Below are positions 1 to 8,325 of a stretch of DNA of 64,000 nucleotides, in pieces. How positions within the stretch are numbered: position 1 is the first letter of the stretch; each line of letters begins with the position of its first letter. A program made the translations under genes and the position numbers. Source of the stretch: Lentibacillus amyloliquefaciens (GTDB lineage Bacteria; Bacillota; Bacilli; Bacillales; Amphibacillaceae); the NCBI RefSeq assembly GCF_001307805.1, contig NZ_CP013862.1:930001-994000 (forward strand). Reading direction: 5' to 3'. Under the pieces are notes generated by a model. That model saw nothing but the letters and a program-made list of their open reading frames with translations, was not told the origin of the DNA and did not search any database.

Positions 1-605
1 AGATCTTCTCCATGACAGCTCATACAGTTATTTTCAAATATGGCATAACCGTCAGCTTCCTTATCAATATCCGCCTGTTCTGATGGCGGTATTGGTTTAT
101 TGGCTTCGGCACGTTCAGCCCAGTTAACCCCTGCTGCCGACTCATATGTGAGCCAGATAGTGGAGATTAGCCCTAAAAGCATCATACCAACAGCAACCGG
201 CCGCTGATGTGGACGTCTGCCCGGACCCTGATCCAGGAAAGGAGCTAATAACAAGCCGCCGAATGCCAATCCAGGGATAATGATGATGCCAAACAGTATA
301 TACGGTCCACTGGCAAAATCATACTTTAACAGTTCATATAAGAACAAGAAGTACCAGTCCGGCAAAGGTATATAACCGGCATCAGTCGGATCCGCCATTC
401 CTTCAAGCGGTGAAGGATGTGCCAGTGTCAGACAAAGAAAGCCAACTAAAAACACAGCGCCTGCCAGCCACTCTTTTAACAGGAAATTGGGCCAAAACGC
501 TTCCGTTCTGCCGGGATATTCTGAGTAATCTTTTGGTATATTCGGTTTGCGTTCTGCGGAGATTCTGGAGTCCCCGACGAACTTCATTCCCTTACCCTTA
601 TGCAC
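1..605 (-). CDS. qcrC: Menaquinol:cytochrome c reductase cytochrome c subunit QcrC (partial, 3' end outside window)
   Basis: Third gene of qcrABC, the membrane b/c complex that oxidises menaquinol and reduces cytochrome c. About 201 residues are visible; the rest runs off the left edge. The start is GTG at 605, seven bases after an AGGAGG box, giving the N-terminus MHKGKGMKFVGDSR, which matches Bacillus QcrC; an internal ATG at 587 is less likely. Visible parts are a subunit-IV-like cytochrome b C-terminal region with several membrane segments (LPDWYFLFLYELLKY near residue 85) and, next to the edge, the haem c motif CMSCH. The fusion of subunit IV with cytochrome c is typical of Bacillus. It follows qcrB by 18 bases, so it is co-transcribed. 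Confidence 0.93.
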   Translation of the reverse strand, partial: MHKGKGMKFVGDSRISAERKPNIPKDYSEYPGRTEAFWPNFLLKEWLAGAVFLVGFLCLTLAHPSPLEGMADPTDAGYIPLPDWYFLFLYELLKYDFASGPYILFGIIIIPGLAFGGLLLAPFLDQGPGRRPHQRPVAVGMMLLGLISTIWLTYESAAGVNWAERAEANKPIPPSEQADIDKEADGYAIFENNCMSCHGED

Positions 606-623
606 AGCTTAACCTCCTCTTCA

Positions 624-1298
624 TCATAGTGGTCCGGATATTCCCTGTCTGCGTATTAATATAAAATGTGCACCCAACAAGGCGAATAATGCAGCAGGCA
701 AGAAAAAGACGTGGATTGCAAAGAATCTTGCCAGTGTTTGAGCACCAACAATATCCTCATCACCAGCGAGCAATGTTTTAATATCTTCTCCAATTATCGG
801 AACATCCGCTGCAATATTCAATCCAACTTCTGTTGCAAAGTATGCTTTATTATCCCAAGGGAGCAGATAGCCTGTAAAACCTAAACCTAAGACGGTGAAA
901 AACAATAAAACACCGACCATCCAGTTAAGTTCACGCGGCTTTTTGTATGCGCCTTGGAAGAATACACGCATAGTATGTAATAACAGCATTACAACCACGA
1001 CACTGGCACCCCAGTGGTGCATACCGCGGACAATCTGACCATGTGCAACTTCAGTCTGCAAATAATAAACAGATCGCCATGCATTTTCAATATCCGGAAC
1101 GTAGTACATTGTCAAGAACATACCTGACAGTATTTGAATGACTACCACAAAAAATGTCAGGCCTCCAAAACAATATACAAAGGCTGAAAAGTGATGGGCC
1201 GGATTAACATGCTCAGGAACCTCGTGATCTGCGATATCCCGCCATATTGGCGTTATGTCTACACGGTCATCTATCCAGTCATAAATTTTTTGCAGCAT
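624..1298 (-). CDS. qcrB: Menaquinol:cytochrome c reductase cytochrome b subunit QcrB
   Basis: This 224-residue protein is the length of Bacillus QcrB, the haem-b subunit that carries quinol oxidation. It contains four hydrophobic helices, paired histidines (HH at 35-36 and HHWGAS near 100), and Cys43 in the FVYCFGG context. Cys43 is the residue that in Bacillus subtilis attaches an extra haem covalently. It lies 6 bases downstream of qcrA and 18 bases upstream of qcrC, so all three are one transcript. No defects are seen. Confidence 0.95.
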   Translation of the reverse strand: MLQKIYDWIDDRVDITPIWRDIADHEVPEHVNPAHHFSAFVYCFGGLTFFVVVIQILSGMFLTMYYVPDIENAWRSVYYLQTEVAHGQIVRGMHHWGASVVVVMLLLHTMRVFFQGAYKKPRELNWMVGVLLFFTVLGLGFTGYLLPWDNKAYFATEVGLNIAADVPIIGEDIKTLLAGDEDIVGAQTLARFFAIHVFFLPAALFALLGAHFILIRRQGISGPL

Positions 1299-1304
1299 TA
1301 CCTG

Positions 1305-1820
1305 TTAAGCCTCCCCTCTCGGTTGTACTTTACCCAGGAACAACATTCCATTTTCAATTCTATGTTCGTAAAAATCCAATCCCGCAGTAGGCGGTGTTCC
1401 CGGAACATTCATGCCGTCCTTATAATACAGCCCATCATGACACGGGCAATAAAACCGCTCCGGATATTCTTCACTGCCTTCCCAAGAAACAACACAGCCA
1501 AGGTGTTTACAAATCGGGGAAAGGGCAACGACTTCTCCGTTGTCATCTTTATAAACCCATGCTGTCTGACTTACAGTGGATTCATACCAGCCGTCCACTT
1601 GCTCAACTTCCCAATCTACCCGCTGAGGTTCATTAGTGATATCACCTTCAGCAAGCTGAACATTGGTGAAATCACCTTCAGATTCACCCTCCTGCAGAAC
1701 AGGATCAATAGCCATTCTTAACGGTGAAACCATTAAGCCTGCTGCCATGAATCCTCCAACACCTGTTAGTGTGTAGTTCAAAAATTGTCGACGGGACACT
1801 GGTTGTTTGCCTTCACTCAT
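1305..1820 (-). CDS. qcrA: Menaquinol:cytochrome c reductase Rieske iron-sulfur subunit QcrA
   Basis: This 171-residue Rieske protein carries the [2Fe-2S] cluster that accepts electrons from menaquinol. Cluster motifs are CKHLGC (104-109) and CPCHDG (125-130), giving two Cys and two His ligands plus the two disulfide Cys. The N-terminus has a twin-arginine signal (SRRQFL at 9-14) followed by a hydrophobic anchor (about 19-32), consistent with Tat-dependent export and retention on the membrane. The ATG is preceded by a GAGGGGG-type ribosome site. It is the first gene of qcrABC. In Bacillus subtilis ypiF lies just upstream; here a dispersed repeat separates them. Confidence 0.95.
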   Translation of the reverse strand: MSEGKQPVSRRQFLNYTLTGVGGFMAAGLMVSPLRMAIDPVLQEGESEGDFTNVQLAEGDITNEPQRVDWEVEQVDGWYESTVSQTAWVYKDDNGEVVALSPICKHLGCVVSWEGSEEYPERFYCPCHDGLYYKDGMNVPGTPPTAGLDFYEHRIENGMLFLGKVQPRGEA

Positions 1821-1963
1821 GATTTTCCCCCTCTATACGTTTTTCACGGACAAGCTTATAATATCAGATTACTAGGACAATACCATAATAGCGCAATCTG
1901 CTGAACGGGTCAATATAAATCCTCCTGTACTTCCATGAATAATGTCAGAAGATGTCCATATTA

Positions 1964-2210
1964 GAGGCTGTTCAAAAAATTCGGTAACAATGACACATCA
2001 AATAGAGGAACTTCTGTACCTGTGATTACTCGGCACAAAAAAGATTGAAACCGCCCAGCCCCCTCGAACTTCTCGGTCCTTGATCAGTAAACTGCCAGAA
2101 AACGGCGGCTAACTGACCATAAATGCCCGATTCTGTTCAACTAACATTCAACGGAGAAAATCATTTCGCTGAATGAAGTTTCACTTTATCCGCCTTTTTG
2201 AACACGCACT
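1964..2210 (-). repeat. Dispersed repeat copy A (247 bp, inverted orientation)
   Basis: In reverse complement this stretch starts AGTGCGTGTTCAAAAAG and ends with TTTTTTGAACAGCCTC, the same ends as repeats at 32891, 50606 and 57573. It also shares the inner blocks GGACCGAGAAGTTCGAG and TGTCATTGTTACCG. The two ends are inverted repeats of each other (TGTTCAAAAA core). The middle diverges from the other copies. It fills most of the gap between ypiF and qcrA. No ORF of note lies inside. Confidence 0.75.
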
Positions 2211-2271
2211 ATAAAAAAAGTATATCAGAATCCACAGATGAATTCGAAGCAAAATGTGTCAGTTCAGTTCG

Positions 2272-2735
2272 TTAACCTTTCCAGTAGGATCGAATCAGTC
2301 CGATAACTTCCTTGACCTGGCTGCGGACAACCGACTGTATTTCTGAGGACTTCATTGAGTCTGATGCGATAAAAGGCAGCCATATAAGGTCCCTTTTAAA
2401 TTTTGTTCAATCTTTTTCCAACCGGAATCAGAAGTAATAAAAAAGACGAAGGGAAATGACTGTGTCTGTGCATCATCTACCCATGTGTGAAGTCTTTCCA
2501 ATTCCAATTCTTTACCAGCTGATGCCAAATAATGATAATCCGGTGAAAGAAGCACACGACCCGTCAATTCTTTTTCAAGCTCGCGATTGAATATTGACAG
2601 CATCTCGTTTTGAAATGCATCTTTTTCAAGGTTTGAATCATTAGATAGTTGAAAAGGCAATAACGGAACAATCATCGTATCTACATACTCTTTTGCCTGA
2701 ACATATTGCTGTAAATCCTGCTTAACCCATTTCAT
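2272..2735 (-). pseudogene. ypiF: YpiF (DUF2487) with a one-base frameshift near 2382-2387
   Basis: This is an uncharacterised protein found upstream of qcrA in Bacillus. The start MKWVKQDLQQYVQAKEYVD fits the family, so ATG 2735 is preferred over the longer in-frame start at 2768. The reading frame from this start runs to a stop at 2352 and loses similarity after KGTL. The next frame continues with LIWLPFIASDSMKSSE and ends at TAA 2272 with RSYWKG, which resembles the family C-terminus. One added base restores a 154-residue protein. It is either a real inactivation or a sequence error; the function is unknown in any case. Confidence 0.7.
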
Positions 2736-2811
2736 AGTATACAACCAGCCCTTCTCTCTATACTTCATATGCGTAAATTTTATTATTAAATCCCATGTTA
2801 TCCCAACAGCA

Positions 2812-2853
2812 CAAAAAAAATCAACCTATTAAGCGTCTTAAAAAGGTTGATTT
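2812..2853 (-). terminator. Rho-independent terminator after ypiB
   Basis: On the minus strand AAATCAACCT pairs with AGGTTGATTT across a 16-base loop and is followed by nine T. The hairpin overlaps the last codons and stop of ypiB, ending the ypiA-ypiB transcript before ypiF. Confidence 0.8.
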
Positions 2854-3401
2854 TCATCCATGTTATTCAATTGATACAGTCTTTTGGTCAAGTCGTTAAA
2901 CGTCGACCGATCCCTTTTATCCAGAGCTTTATCGATTTGTTTTCGAAGCGATTTATCCTGCTGATCAAATAGCATTTTATTTAATAGCCGTTTTGCTGAT
3001 TCCTGATCCTGTTCAGTTATGAAGTAATCATCCGGGATGAACGGGTTTTCAACGAGAACTGCCGCATAGATGCTGCTTTGATGCGACTTATTGAAATTTA
3101 ATTGAATGTATAAAGGCTCCTCTTGATTCATGCGTATCTCATGGAATGCTTTTTCAGCATCCGTTGTTACGAGCTGCTTTTTGTAAAAGCGGAACGACAC
3201 CTGGTCTGAACAATAAGCTGTCATGATCAAACCTCTTGGACAAAATTTGGCCTCCCGTACAAAATGCACATTACTCAGGAGACTCTGATGATTGACGATA
3301 TAATTAAGGATCCACACGCTCTCACGCTTTTTTAACTGGTAATGATTCAAAAACCACTGAATAAAACTCTTTTTATCTTTCGCAGAAACCGGCGTTTGCA
3401 T
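2838..3401 (-). CDS. ypiB: YpiB family protein (UPF0302)
   Basis: This 187-residue soluble protein aligns from end to end with Bacillus YpiB (for example KRESVWILNYIVNHQ near 25 and FKKQ/FYKKQL near 72). Its molecular function is not established. It lies 34 bases downstream of ypiA, with an AGGAGG box about eleven bases before the ATG, and its stop is embedded in a terminator. The pairing with the TPR protein YpiA is conserved in the family, suggesting a shared but unknown role. No catalytic motif is evident. Confidence 0.85.
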   Translation of the reverse strand: MQTPVSAKDKKSFIQWFLNHYQLKKRESVWILNYIVNHQSLLSNVHFVREAKFCPRGLIMTAYCSDQVSFRFYKKQLVTTDAEKAFHEIRMNQEEPLYIQLNFNKSHQSSIYAAVLVENPFIPDDYFITEQDQESAKRLLNKMLFDQQDKSLRKQIDKALDKRDRSTFNDLTKRLYQLNNMDENQPF

Positions 3402-3435
3402 TTATGGACGAACCTCCTCCCGGGAAAAGTTCATA

Positions 3436-4701
3436 CTAGGTATTTTTTGTTTCCTTCAAGCGCTGCAGGTACTCATCGATATCTGCATCAAGCGGCTGTT
3501 GTTGCAAATACAATTCAAATATTTGGATGGCAGTATCGATTCTCCCTTCCTCAGTCAGAAAATAACCGTATTCTTTAAGGAAATCACTGTCGTGTTTTAA
3601 GCTATTATATGCTTCCTGGTAATGTTTTAATGCATCTTTATATGATTCTGTCTCATTGTATGCGCGGGCAAGCTCCCATTCATAAAGCGGGTCACTGGCA
3701 CCCATGTTATGAATTTCAGTAATTAACTCAACAATACTTTCTTCTTTTTCCTGTTGCTTAAATAGTTCAATTAAAAATAAAATGGCTTCCTTATAATCAG
3801 GATCAAGGGTTACAGCTTCTCTCACCCAATGTTCACTTTCTTCATCGTTGCCCAGTTGGTGAGCCATCGATCCTGCGAAAAAATATAGCTCTTTATTAAA
3901 TTCGTCCACCTGAATCCCCTGCTTGGCTGTATCATATGCCTCATTAATCATCTCTTCGTCCTCATATGCTTTGGCCAACTGGTAATAGGCTGTATGGTAA
4001 TACATATCCTGTTCAATGACATGTTCCCATGCCTTAATGGCTATATCACGGCGTCCTGCATGCAAGGCGGTAAAACCGTATTTGAACAGCGTATCCGGGT
4101 CTTCACTGTCAATATCCTGATATGTTTCAAGGGCAATTTCATAGTCACCGGATGCTGCATGGGCTTCTGCCAATCGGTCATTAATTGAAACATTCGCAAT
4201 TTCTTTGGCAAACGGGAGTATTTTTTCATAATATGTGATGGCTTGCTGATAATCCCCTGTTGAAAACAGCAATTCCCCGAGAGCGAAATCGATGATTGTT
4301 TCATTCGGCTCAACTTGTTTGGCAGCAAGAAGTTTCTGTTCAGCTACTTCAAACAACCCTTGGGCCTGATATAAATCAGCCAGCTGCATGAGTGCCTGAA
4401 CATAGTCAGGGTCATCTTCTGTTACCTCGTTAAGTAAATTGATTGCTTCTTCATCATTACCCTGTTCAATGTATACATCCGAAAGCATTATTTTAATTTC
4501 ACTTTCTTTCGGGAAACGTTGACTTAATTCCTCTAAAATATCTGTCGCTTCAGCTAAAAAGCCCCATTGTACAAACAGCTCAGCAATGGTGAATTTATCC
4601 TCATCATCGGCTTTAGGCAAATAATCTTCAAGCAATGCGATTGCCTTATCAGATTGTTTGGATTCCATGAGATTAACGGCTTCCATGATGGTCGTGTCCA
4701 T
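3436..4701 (-). CDS. ypiA: Tetratricopeptide repeat protein YpiA
   Basis: A 421-residue cytoplasmic protein built of about ten TPR units, rich in acidic residues. Repeats can be read throughout, for example GDYQQAITYYEKIL and GDYEIALETYQDID. The start at 4701 (MDTTIMEAVNLMES) is chosen because AAAGGATG lies six bases upstream and Bacillus YpiA begins there; the 17 extra upstream codons of the open frame have no ribosome site. It follows aroA after a probable terminator and leads ypiB. It probably acts as a protein-binding scaffold, but no partner is evident from the sequence. Confidence 0.88.
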   Translation of the reverse strand: MDTTIMEAVNLMESKQSDKAIALLEDYLPKADDEDKFTIAELFVQWGFLAEATDILEELSQRFPKESEIKIMLSDVYIEQGNDEEAINLLNEVTEDDPDYVQALMQLADLYQAQGLFEVAEQKLLAAKQVEPNETIIDFALGELLFSTGDYQQAITYYEKILPFAKEIANVSINDRLAEAHAASGDYEIALETYQDIDSEDPDTLFKYGFTALHAGRRDIAIKAWEHVIEQDMYYHTAYYQLAKAYEDEEMINEAYDTAKQGIQVDEFNKELYFFAGSMAHQLGNDEESEHWVREAVTLDPDYKEAILFLIELFKQQEKEESIVELITEIHNMGASDPLYEWELARAYNETESYKDALKHYQEAYNSLKHDSDFLKEYGYFLTEEGRIDTAIQIFELYLQQQPLDADIDEYLQRLKETKNT

Positions 4702-4771
4702 GCAGAACATCCTTTCTAAAATTCGCACTGTCTTAGTCATTTCATCATACACAAAACGTATTTTACAATCA

Positions 4772-4804
4772 AACAGAAAAGAACCTGCTTGGAAACAGAT
4801 TCTT
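4772..4804 (-). terminator. Probable terminator of the aromatic amino acid operon
   Basis: The minus strand shows AAGAATCTG, an eight-base loop, then CAGGTTCTT with one G-T pair, followed by TTCTGTTTG. It overlaps the aroA stop codon. The T-run is interrupted, so it may be leaky. Confidence 0.5.
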
Positions 4805-6099
4805 TAAGCACTATTTGTTACAGTTTGTAAATCCTGAAAAAAACCAGGATATGAAATGTTTATTGATGAAATGTCATCAATCGTAACATCATCATTGGTA
4901 ACTAATGACGCTATTGCAAGCATCATAGCAATTCGATGATCATTATACGCTTCTGCCTTTCCGCCTGTCAAAGACGCACCACCTGTTATAACCATTCCAT
5001 CCTCGGTTGGCTCTATATTTGCACCAAGATTGGCTAAGCCGTCGGTTGTCGCTTTGATGCGATCTGTTTCTTTCACACGCAATTCCCGAGCATCCCGGAT
5101 AACGGTTGTCCCTTCTGCCTGGGTTGCTGCTAAAGCAATTATCGGCAGTTCATCAATCAGTCTTGGAATGATGTCACCATCTATAATCGTTCCTGTCAGC
5201 TTTTGATATACAACTGAGACATCCCCTTGTCTTTCTCCACCGATTGTCTGAACGTTGGAGATACTAATGGAAGCTCCCATTTGTTTCAGAACATCGATAA
5301 TTCCGGAGCGGCTGTGATTCAGTCCTACGTTCTTCAGCGTCAATTCACTGTCCGGAACAATCGCTGCGGCAGTCATAAAAAATGCTGCTGAAGAAATATC
5401 ACCTGGTACGTGCACATTCATGCCGGTTAGTGCGTTTTTGTTTGTGATCCGAATCTCTCCATTTGTTTCGGTTATGTCAGCGCCAAATGCGCGCAGCATA
5501 TTTTCGGAATGGTTGCGGGTAGCTGATTCTTCAATGACTCTAGTGGTTCCATCAGCAAATAAACCACCAAGTAGTACAGCTGATTTAACTTGAGCACTTT
5601 TAACAGGCATGGTATAATTAATGCCCTTAAGAGCGCCGCCACGTATTGCCATAGGTAAGTAGATTCCGCCAGAACGGCCATCTAACTGCGCGCCCATTTT
5701 CTTAAGCGGACCTGTAACACGATCCATTGGCCGCATAACTAAAGAAGAATCTCCATAAACAGCAGTGAAAAAAGGCAGCCCTGCCAATACACCGAGCATC
5801 AGCCTTGCTGTAGTCCCCGAATTACCGAAATAAATCGGCTCTGACGGTTCTTGGAAGTCTTCAGGACCATTGCTCTCAATGGTTACGGTTGTGCCGTCCT
5901 GTTCAATCGAAATGCCGAATTGTCTGAATGCATCGATTGTCCGGCTGCAGTCCTCTCCTGTCAAAAAATTTGTGATGCTTGTCTTGCCTTTTGCAAGTGA
6001 CCCCAGCATGACAGCGCGGTGTGATATTGATTTATCTCCAGGAACCTCGAGAGCACCCTGCAGAGGGGATGACGTAGGTTTCAGCGCCACTTCATTCAA
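4804..6099 (-). CDS. aroA: 3-phosphoshikimate 1-carboxyvinyltransferase (EPSP synthase)
   Basis: Catalyses transfer of the enolpyruvyl group of PEP to shikimate-3-phosphate, the sixth step of the shikimate pathway (the gene is called aroE in Bacillus subtilis). Its 431 residues carry the family motifs GDKSISHRA (22-30), FGNSGTTARLM (around 92) and the C-terminal YNDHRIAMM. The start is TTG at 6099 (Leu read as Met) with AAGGAAGTG upstream. It is the last gene of aroC-aroB-hisC-tyrA-aroA, 22 bases after tyrA. The sequence is intact. Confidence 0.95.
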   Translation of the reverse strand: MNEVALKPTSSPLQGALEVPGDKSISHRAVMLGSLAKGKTSITNFLTGEDCSRTIDAFRQFGISIEQDGTTVTIESNGPEDFQEPSEPIYFGNSGTTARLMLGVLAGLPFFTAVYGDSSLVMRPMDRVTGPLKKMGAQLDGRSGGIYLPMAIRGGALKGINYTMPVKSAQVKSAVLLGGLFADGTTRVIEESATRNHSENMLRAFGADITETNGEIRITNKNALTGMNVHVPGDISSAAFFMTAAAIVPDSELTLKNVGLNHSRSGIIDVLKQMGASISISNVQTIGGERQGDVSVVYQKLTGTIIDGDIIPRLIDELPIIALAATQAEGTTVIRDARELRVKETDRIKATTDGLANLGANIEPTEDGMVITGGASLTGGKAEAYNDHRIAMMLAIASLVTNDDVTIDDISSINISYPGFFQDLQTVTNSA

Positions 6100-6121
6100 T
6101 TGTAATCACTTCCTTTCCCAG

Positions 6122-7222
6122 TTATTCCTCCAGCACTAAATCATAGCCGTTTTGCTTTAAAATGTCGTAGCTTTGGAGTTGTTCATCTTTGGTCGATACA
6201 CTTAGTCTTAACGCACCGGTAATGCCCTCACGGATCTCAAGTATTCTTATATTTGTAATGTTGATATTTTCACCTGCAAGAAGATTTGCAACAGTAGCTA
6301 TGGCACCGGTCTGGTCGCGGATATCCACATACAGATCATAATAAGCCGGAAAAGCACCCTTTTCTTTAACATCCAAACCGTCACGGTAATCTTTTGCCTG
6401 CTGCAAGTAAGCTGTTAAATCAGCTTTATGATTTTCTTCAAGCATCTCTTTCAGTTCAACCATTTCACTGGTCCAATCGTCAATCATTTTTACCATTTTT
6501 TGTTTGTTGTGATAAAAGATATCTTGCCACAACTCCGGATTACTCGATGCGATCCGGGTTACATCGCGGAAACCGCCGGCTGCCAGTTTTGGAATATAGG
6601 CATGTGTCTCGCTCCATTTTTTAGCCTGCTGGACGAGAGCAGAGGCGATCAGATGCGGAAAATGTGAGACAACCCCCGTCATCTCGTCATGTTCGTTTGC
6701 TTTAAGCTGAATGATATGACTTTTGGTCACCGTAAGAACTTCTTCCAGCTTATCTGCTGCCGAGTCCAGACAATTCGCAGACGGTGAAAGTACATAAATG
6801 GCGTTTTCAAAAAGGTGTCCTTTTGCAGCTGTTATACCTTTTTTATGCGACCCGGCCATTGGGTGACCTCCGACAAACTGTATCTGTTGATTATTGATTG
6901 CATTCGCCGTATCATGAATCGCCTGTTTAACTGAGGATACATCCGAAACAATCACGTCATGATCGAACGTGATTTGTTCCAATTTCTTTAAAATTTCAAC
7001 TGTTTCGGTTATGTGGGTACCTAAAAAGATGAAATCCGCATTTTTGGCGGCTTCTGTTATATCTGAGCAGGATTCATGAATGATTTCATTCATCTCAGCG
7101 AATGCCAATGACTTATGATTAATATCAAAGCCAGTAATGTAATTATCCTCGGACTCACGTAGGCTCTTAGCCAAAGAGCCGCCGATCAACCCAAGCCCTA
7201 TCACCAAAATCCTTCGTCTCAC
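6122..7222 (-). CDS. tyrA: Prephenate dehydrogenase with ACT domain
   Basis: NAD-dependent oxidative decarboxylation of prephenate to 4-hydroxyphenylpyruvate, committing flux to tyrosine. The N-terminal Rossmann motif is GLGLIGGSLA (9-18), and the catalytic-region motif VGGHPMAGS lies near 118. A C-terminal ACT domain (about 295-366, DLYVDIRDQTGAIATVA) suggests feedback control by tyrosine, as in other Firmicutes. The start is GTG 7222, overlapping the hisC stop as GTGA, so translation is probably coupled. Confidence 0.94.
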   Translation of the reverse strand: MRRRILVIGLGLIGGSLAKSLRESEDNYITGFDINHKSLAFAEMNEIIHESCSDITEAAKNADFIFLGTHITETVEILKKLEQITFDHDVIVSDVSSVKQAIHDTANAINNQQIQFVGGHPMAGSHKKGITAAKGHLFENAIYVLSPSANCLDSAADKLEEVLTVTKSHIIQLKANEHDEMTGVVSHFPHLIASALVQQAKKWSETHAYIPKLAAGGFRDVTRIASSNPELWQDIFYHNKQKMVKMIDDWTSEMVELKEMLEENHKADLTAYLQQAKDYRDGLDVKEKGAFPAYYDLYVDIRDQTGAIATVANLLAGENINITNIRILEIREGITGALRLSVSTKDEQLQSYDILKQNGYDLVLEE

Positions 7223-8325
7223 AGTTCTAATCCCTCACTTATTTTCCTGTCTAACGTATATAATAATTCCTGAAGCTCTTCCATATCCGTTTCATCTCCG
7301 ATTGTCAGCCTGATCGTATTAGGTGCACCAAGACCTTCACCGGGACGAACGATGAATCCATTTTTCAGCAAATATTGAAAAGTATCATCCCCGCTGATTG
7401 GGGTTGAAATAAGTAAAAAGTTTGTTTGCGAATCAAAATAGTGCCATCCGATTGAATCAAGTGATTTCTCAAATGACTTCTTGATGGTGCGATTGCGGCT
7501 GATAGATGTTTCAAGAAATTCATCATCTTCCAGTGCCAGTATAGCGGCATTTTGAGCAATTGATGATGTGTTAAAGGGCCCTCTGACAACATCCAGACTT
7601 GGAATAAGCGACTGATTAGCAACACCATAGCCGATTCTTAAACCGGCCAGTCCATACGCTTTGGAAAATGTACGCAGCACTATCAGGTTTTCATACCTAT
7701 GTATCGTTTCTAAACTATTTAAGCGCTGCTCTTCTTCAACGTATTCGAAATAAGCTTCATCCAAAACAACGAGCACATCAGAAGGACAATTTTCCATGAA
7801 TGCATAAAACTCATCAGGTGGAATCAGAGCACCTGTCGGGTTGTTGGGAGAACAAAGCCAGACAACGTTCGTATTCTCATCGATTGTTTCAAGCATCTTC
7901 GGCAGGTCATGGTAACCCCTTACGGTCGGGATTTCTTTAACCTCTGCTCCTTCAACTAGCGCATTATGTTTATATTGCGGAAATGTTGGCGTTGCCATTA
8001 CCGTATTAGCACCGGGATATAAATAAGCCCTGCCAATCAGCTGAACAACTTCATCCGTACCATTTCCGAATATCAGCTGATCTTCGGAAATATTCAGTTT
8101 TTCTGCTAAAGCTGTCCTTAATTTTGTCGTGTAACCGTCCGGATAAATATTAAGAGGTGCCTTATGATTGGAAATATAATCAGCCACTTTTTCGGAAAAG
8201 CCGAATGGATTTTCGTTTGATGCCAATTTGACAATACGGCTTAAGCCATATTCTTTTTTAACGTCTTCTGTTTGTTTTCCAGGCTTGTAAGGTGTCATGT
8301 TTCTTAATATAGGTTTACTTCTCAT
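7219..8325 (-). CDS. hisC: Histidinol-phosphate / aromatic aminotransferase
   Basis: Class II PLP aminotransferase of 368 residues. In Bacillus this enzyme serves both histidine synthesis and the last transamination of phenylalanine and tyrosine synthesis, explaining its place among aro genes. PLP-site motifs visible are NGTDEVV, WLCSPNNPTG, DEAYFEY and the Lys-containing TFSKAYGLAGLRIGYG. The start at 8325 (MRSKPILRN) is chosen because GGGGG lies nine bases upstream; the longer frame lacks a site. It overlaps the aroB end by 11 bases. In Bacillus subtilis aroH and six trp genes separate aroB and hisC; here they are absent. Confidence 0.93.
   Translation of the reverse strand: MRSKPILRNMTPYKPGKQTEDVKKEYGLSRIVKLASNENPFGFSEKVADYISNHKAPLNIYPDGYTTKLRTALAEKLNISEDQLIFGNGTDEVVQLIGRAYLYPGANTVMATPTFPQYKHNALVEGAEVKEIPTVRGYHDLPKMLETIDENTNVVWLCSPNNPTGALIPPDEFYAFMENCPSDVLVVLDEAYFEYVEEEQRLNSLETIHRYENLIVLRTFSKAYGLAGLRIGYGVANQSLIPSLDVVRGPFNTSSIAQNAAILALEDDEFLETSISRNRTIKKSFEKSLDSIGWHYFDSQTNFLLISTPISGDDTFQYLLKNGFIVRPGEGLGAPNTIRLTIGDETDMEELQELLYTLDRKISEGLEL

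Noticed and set aside
1191..1721. 176-residue plus-strand open frame over qcrA/qcrB
   Set aside because: It is antisense to conserved Rieske and cytochrome b coding sequence, with no ribosome site or recognisable domain.
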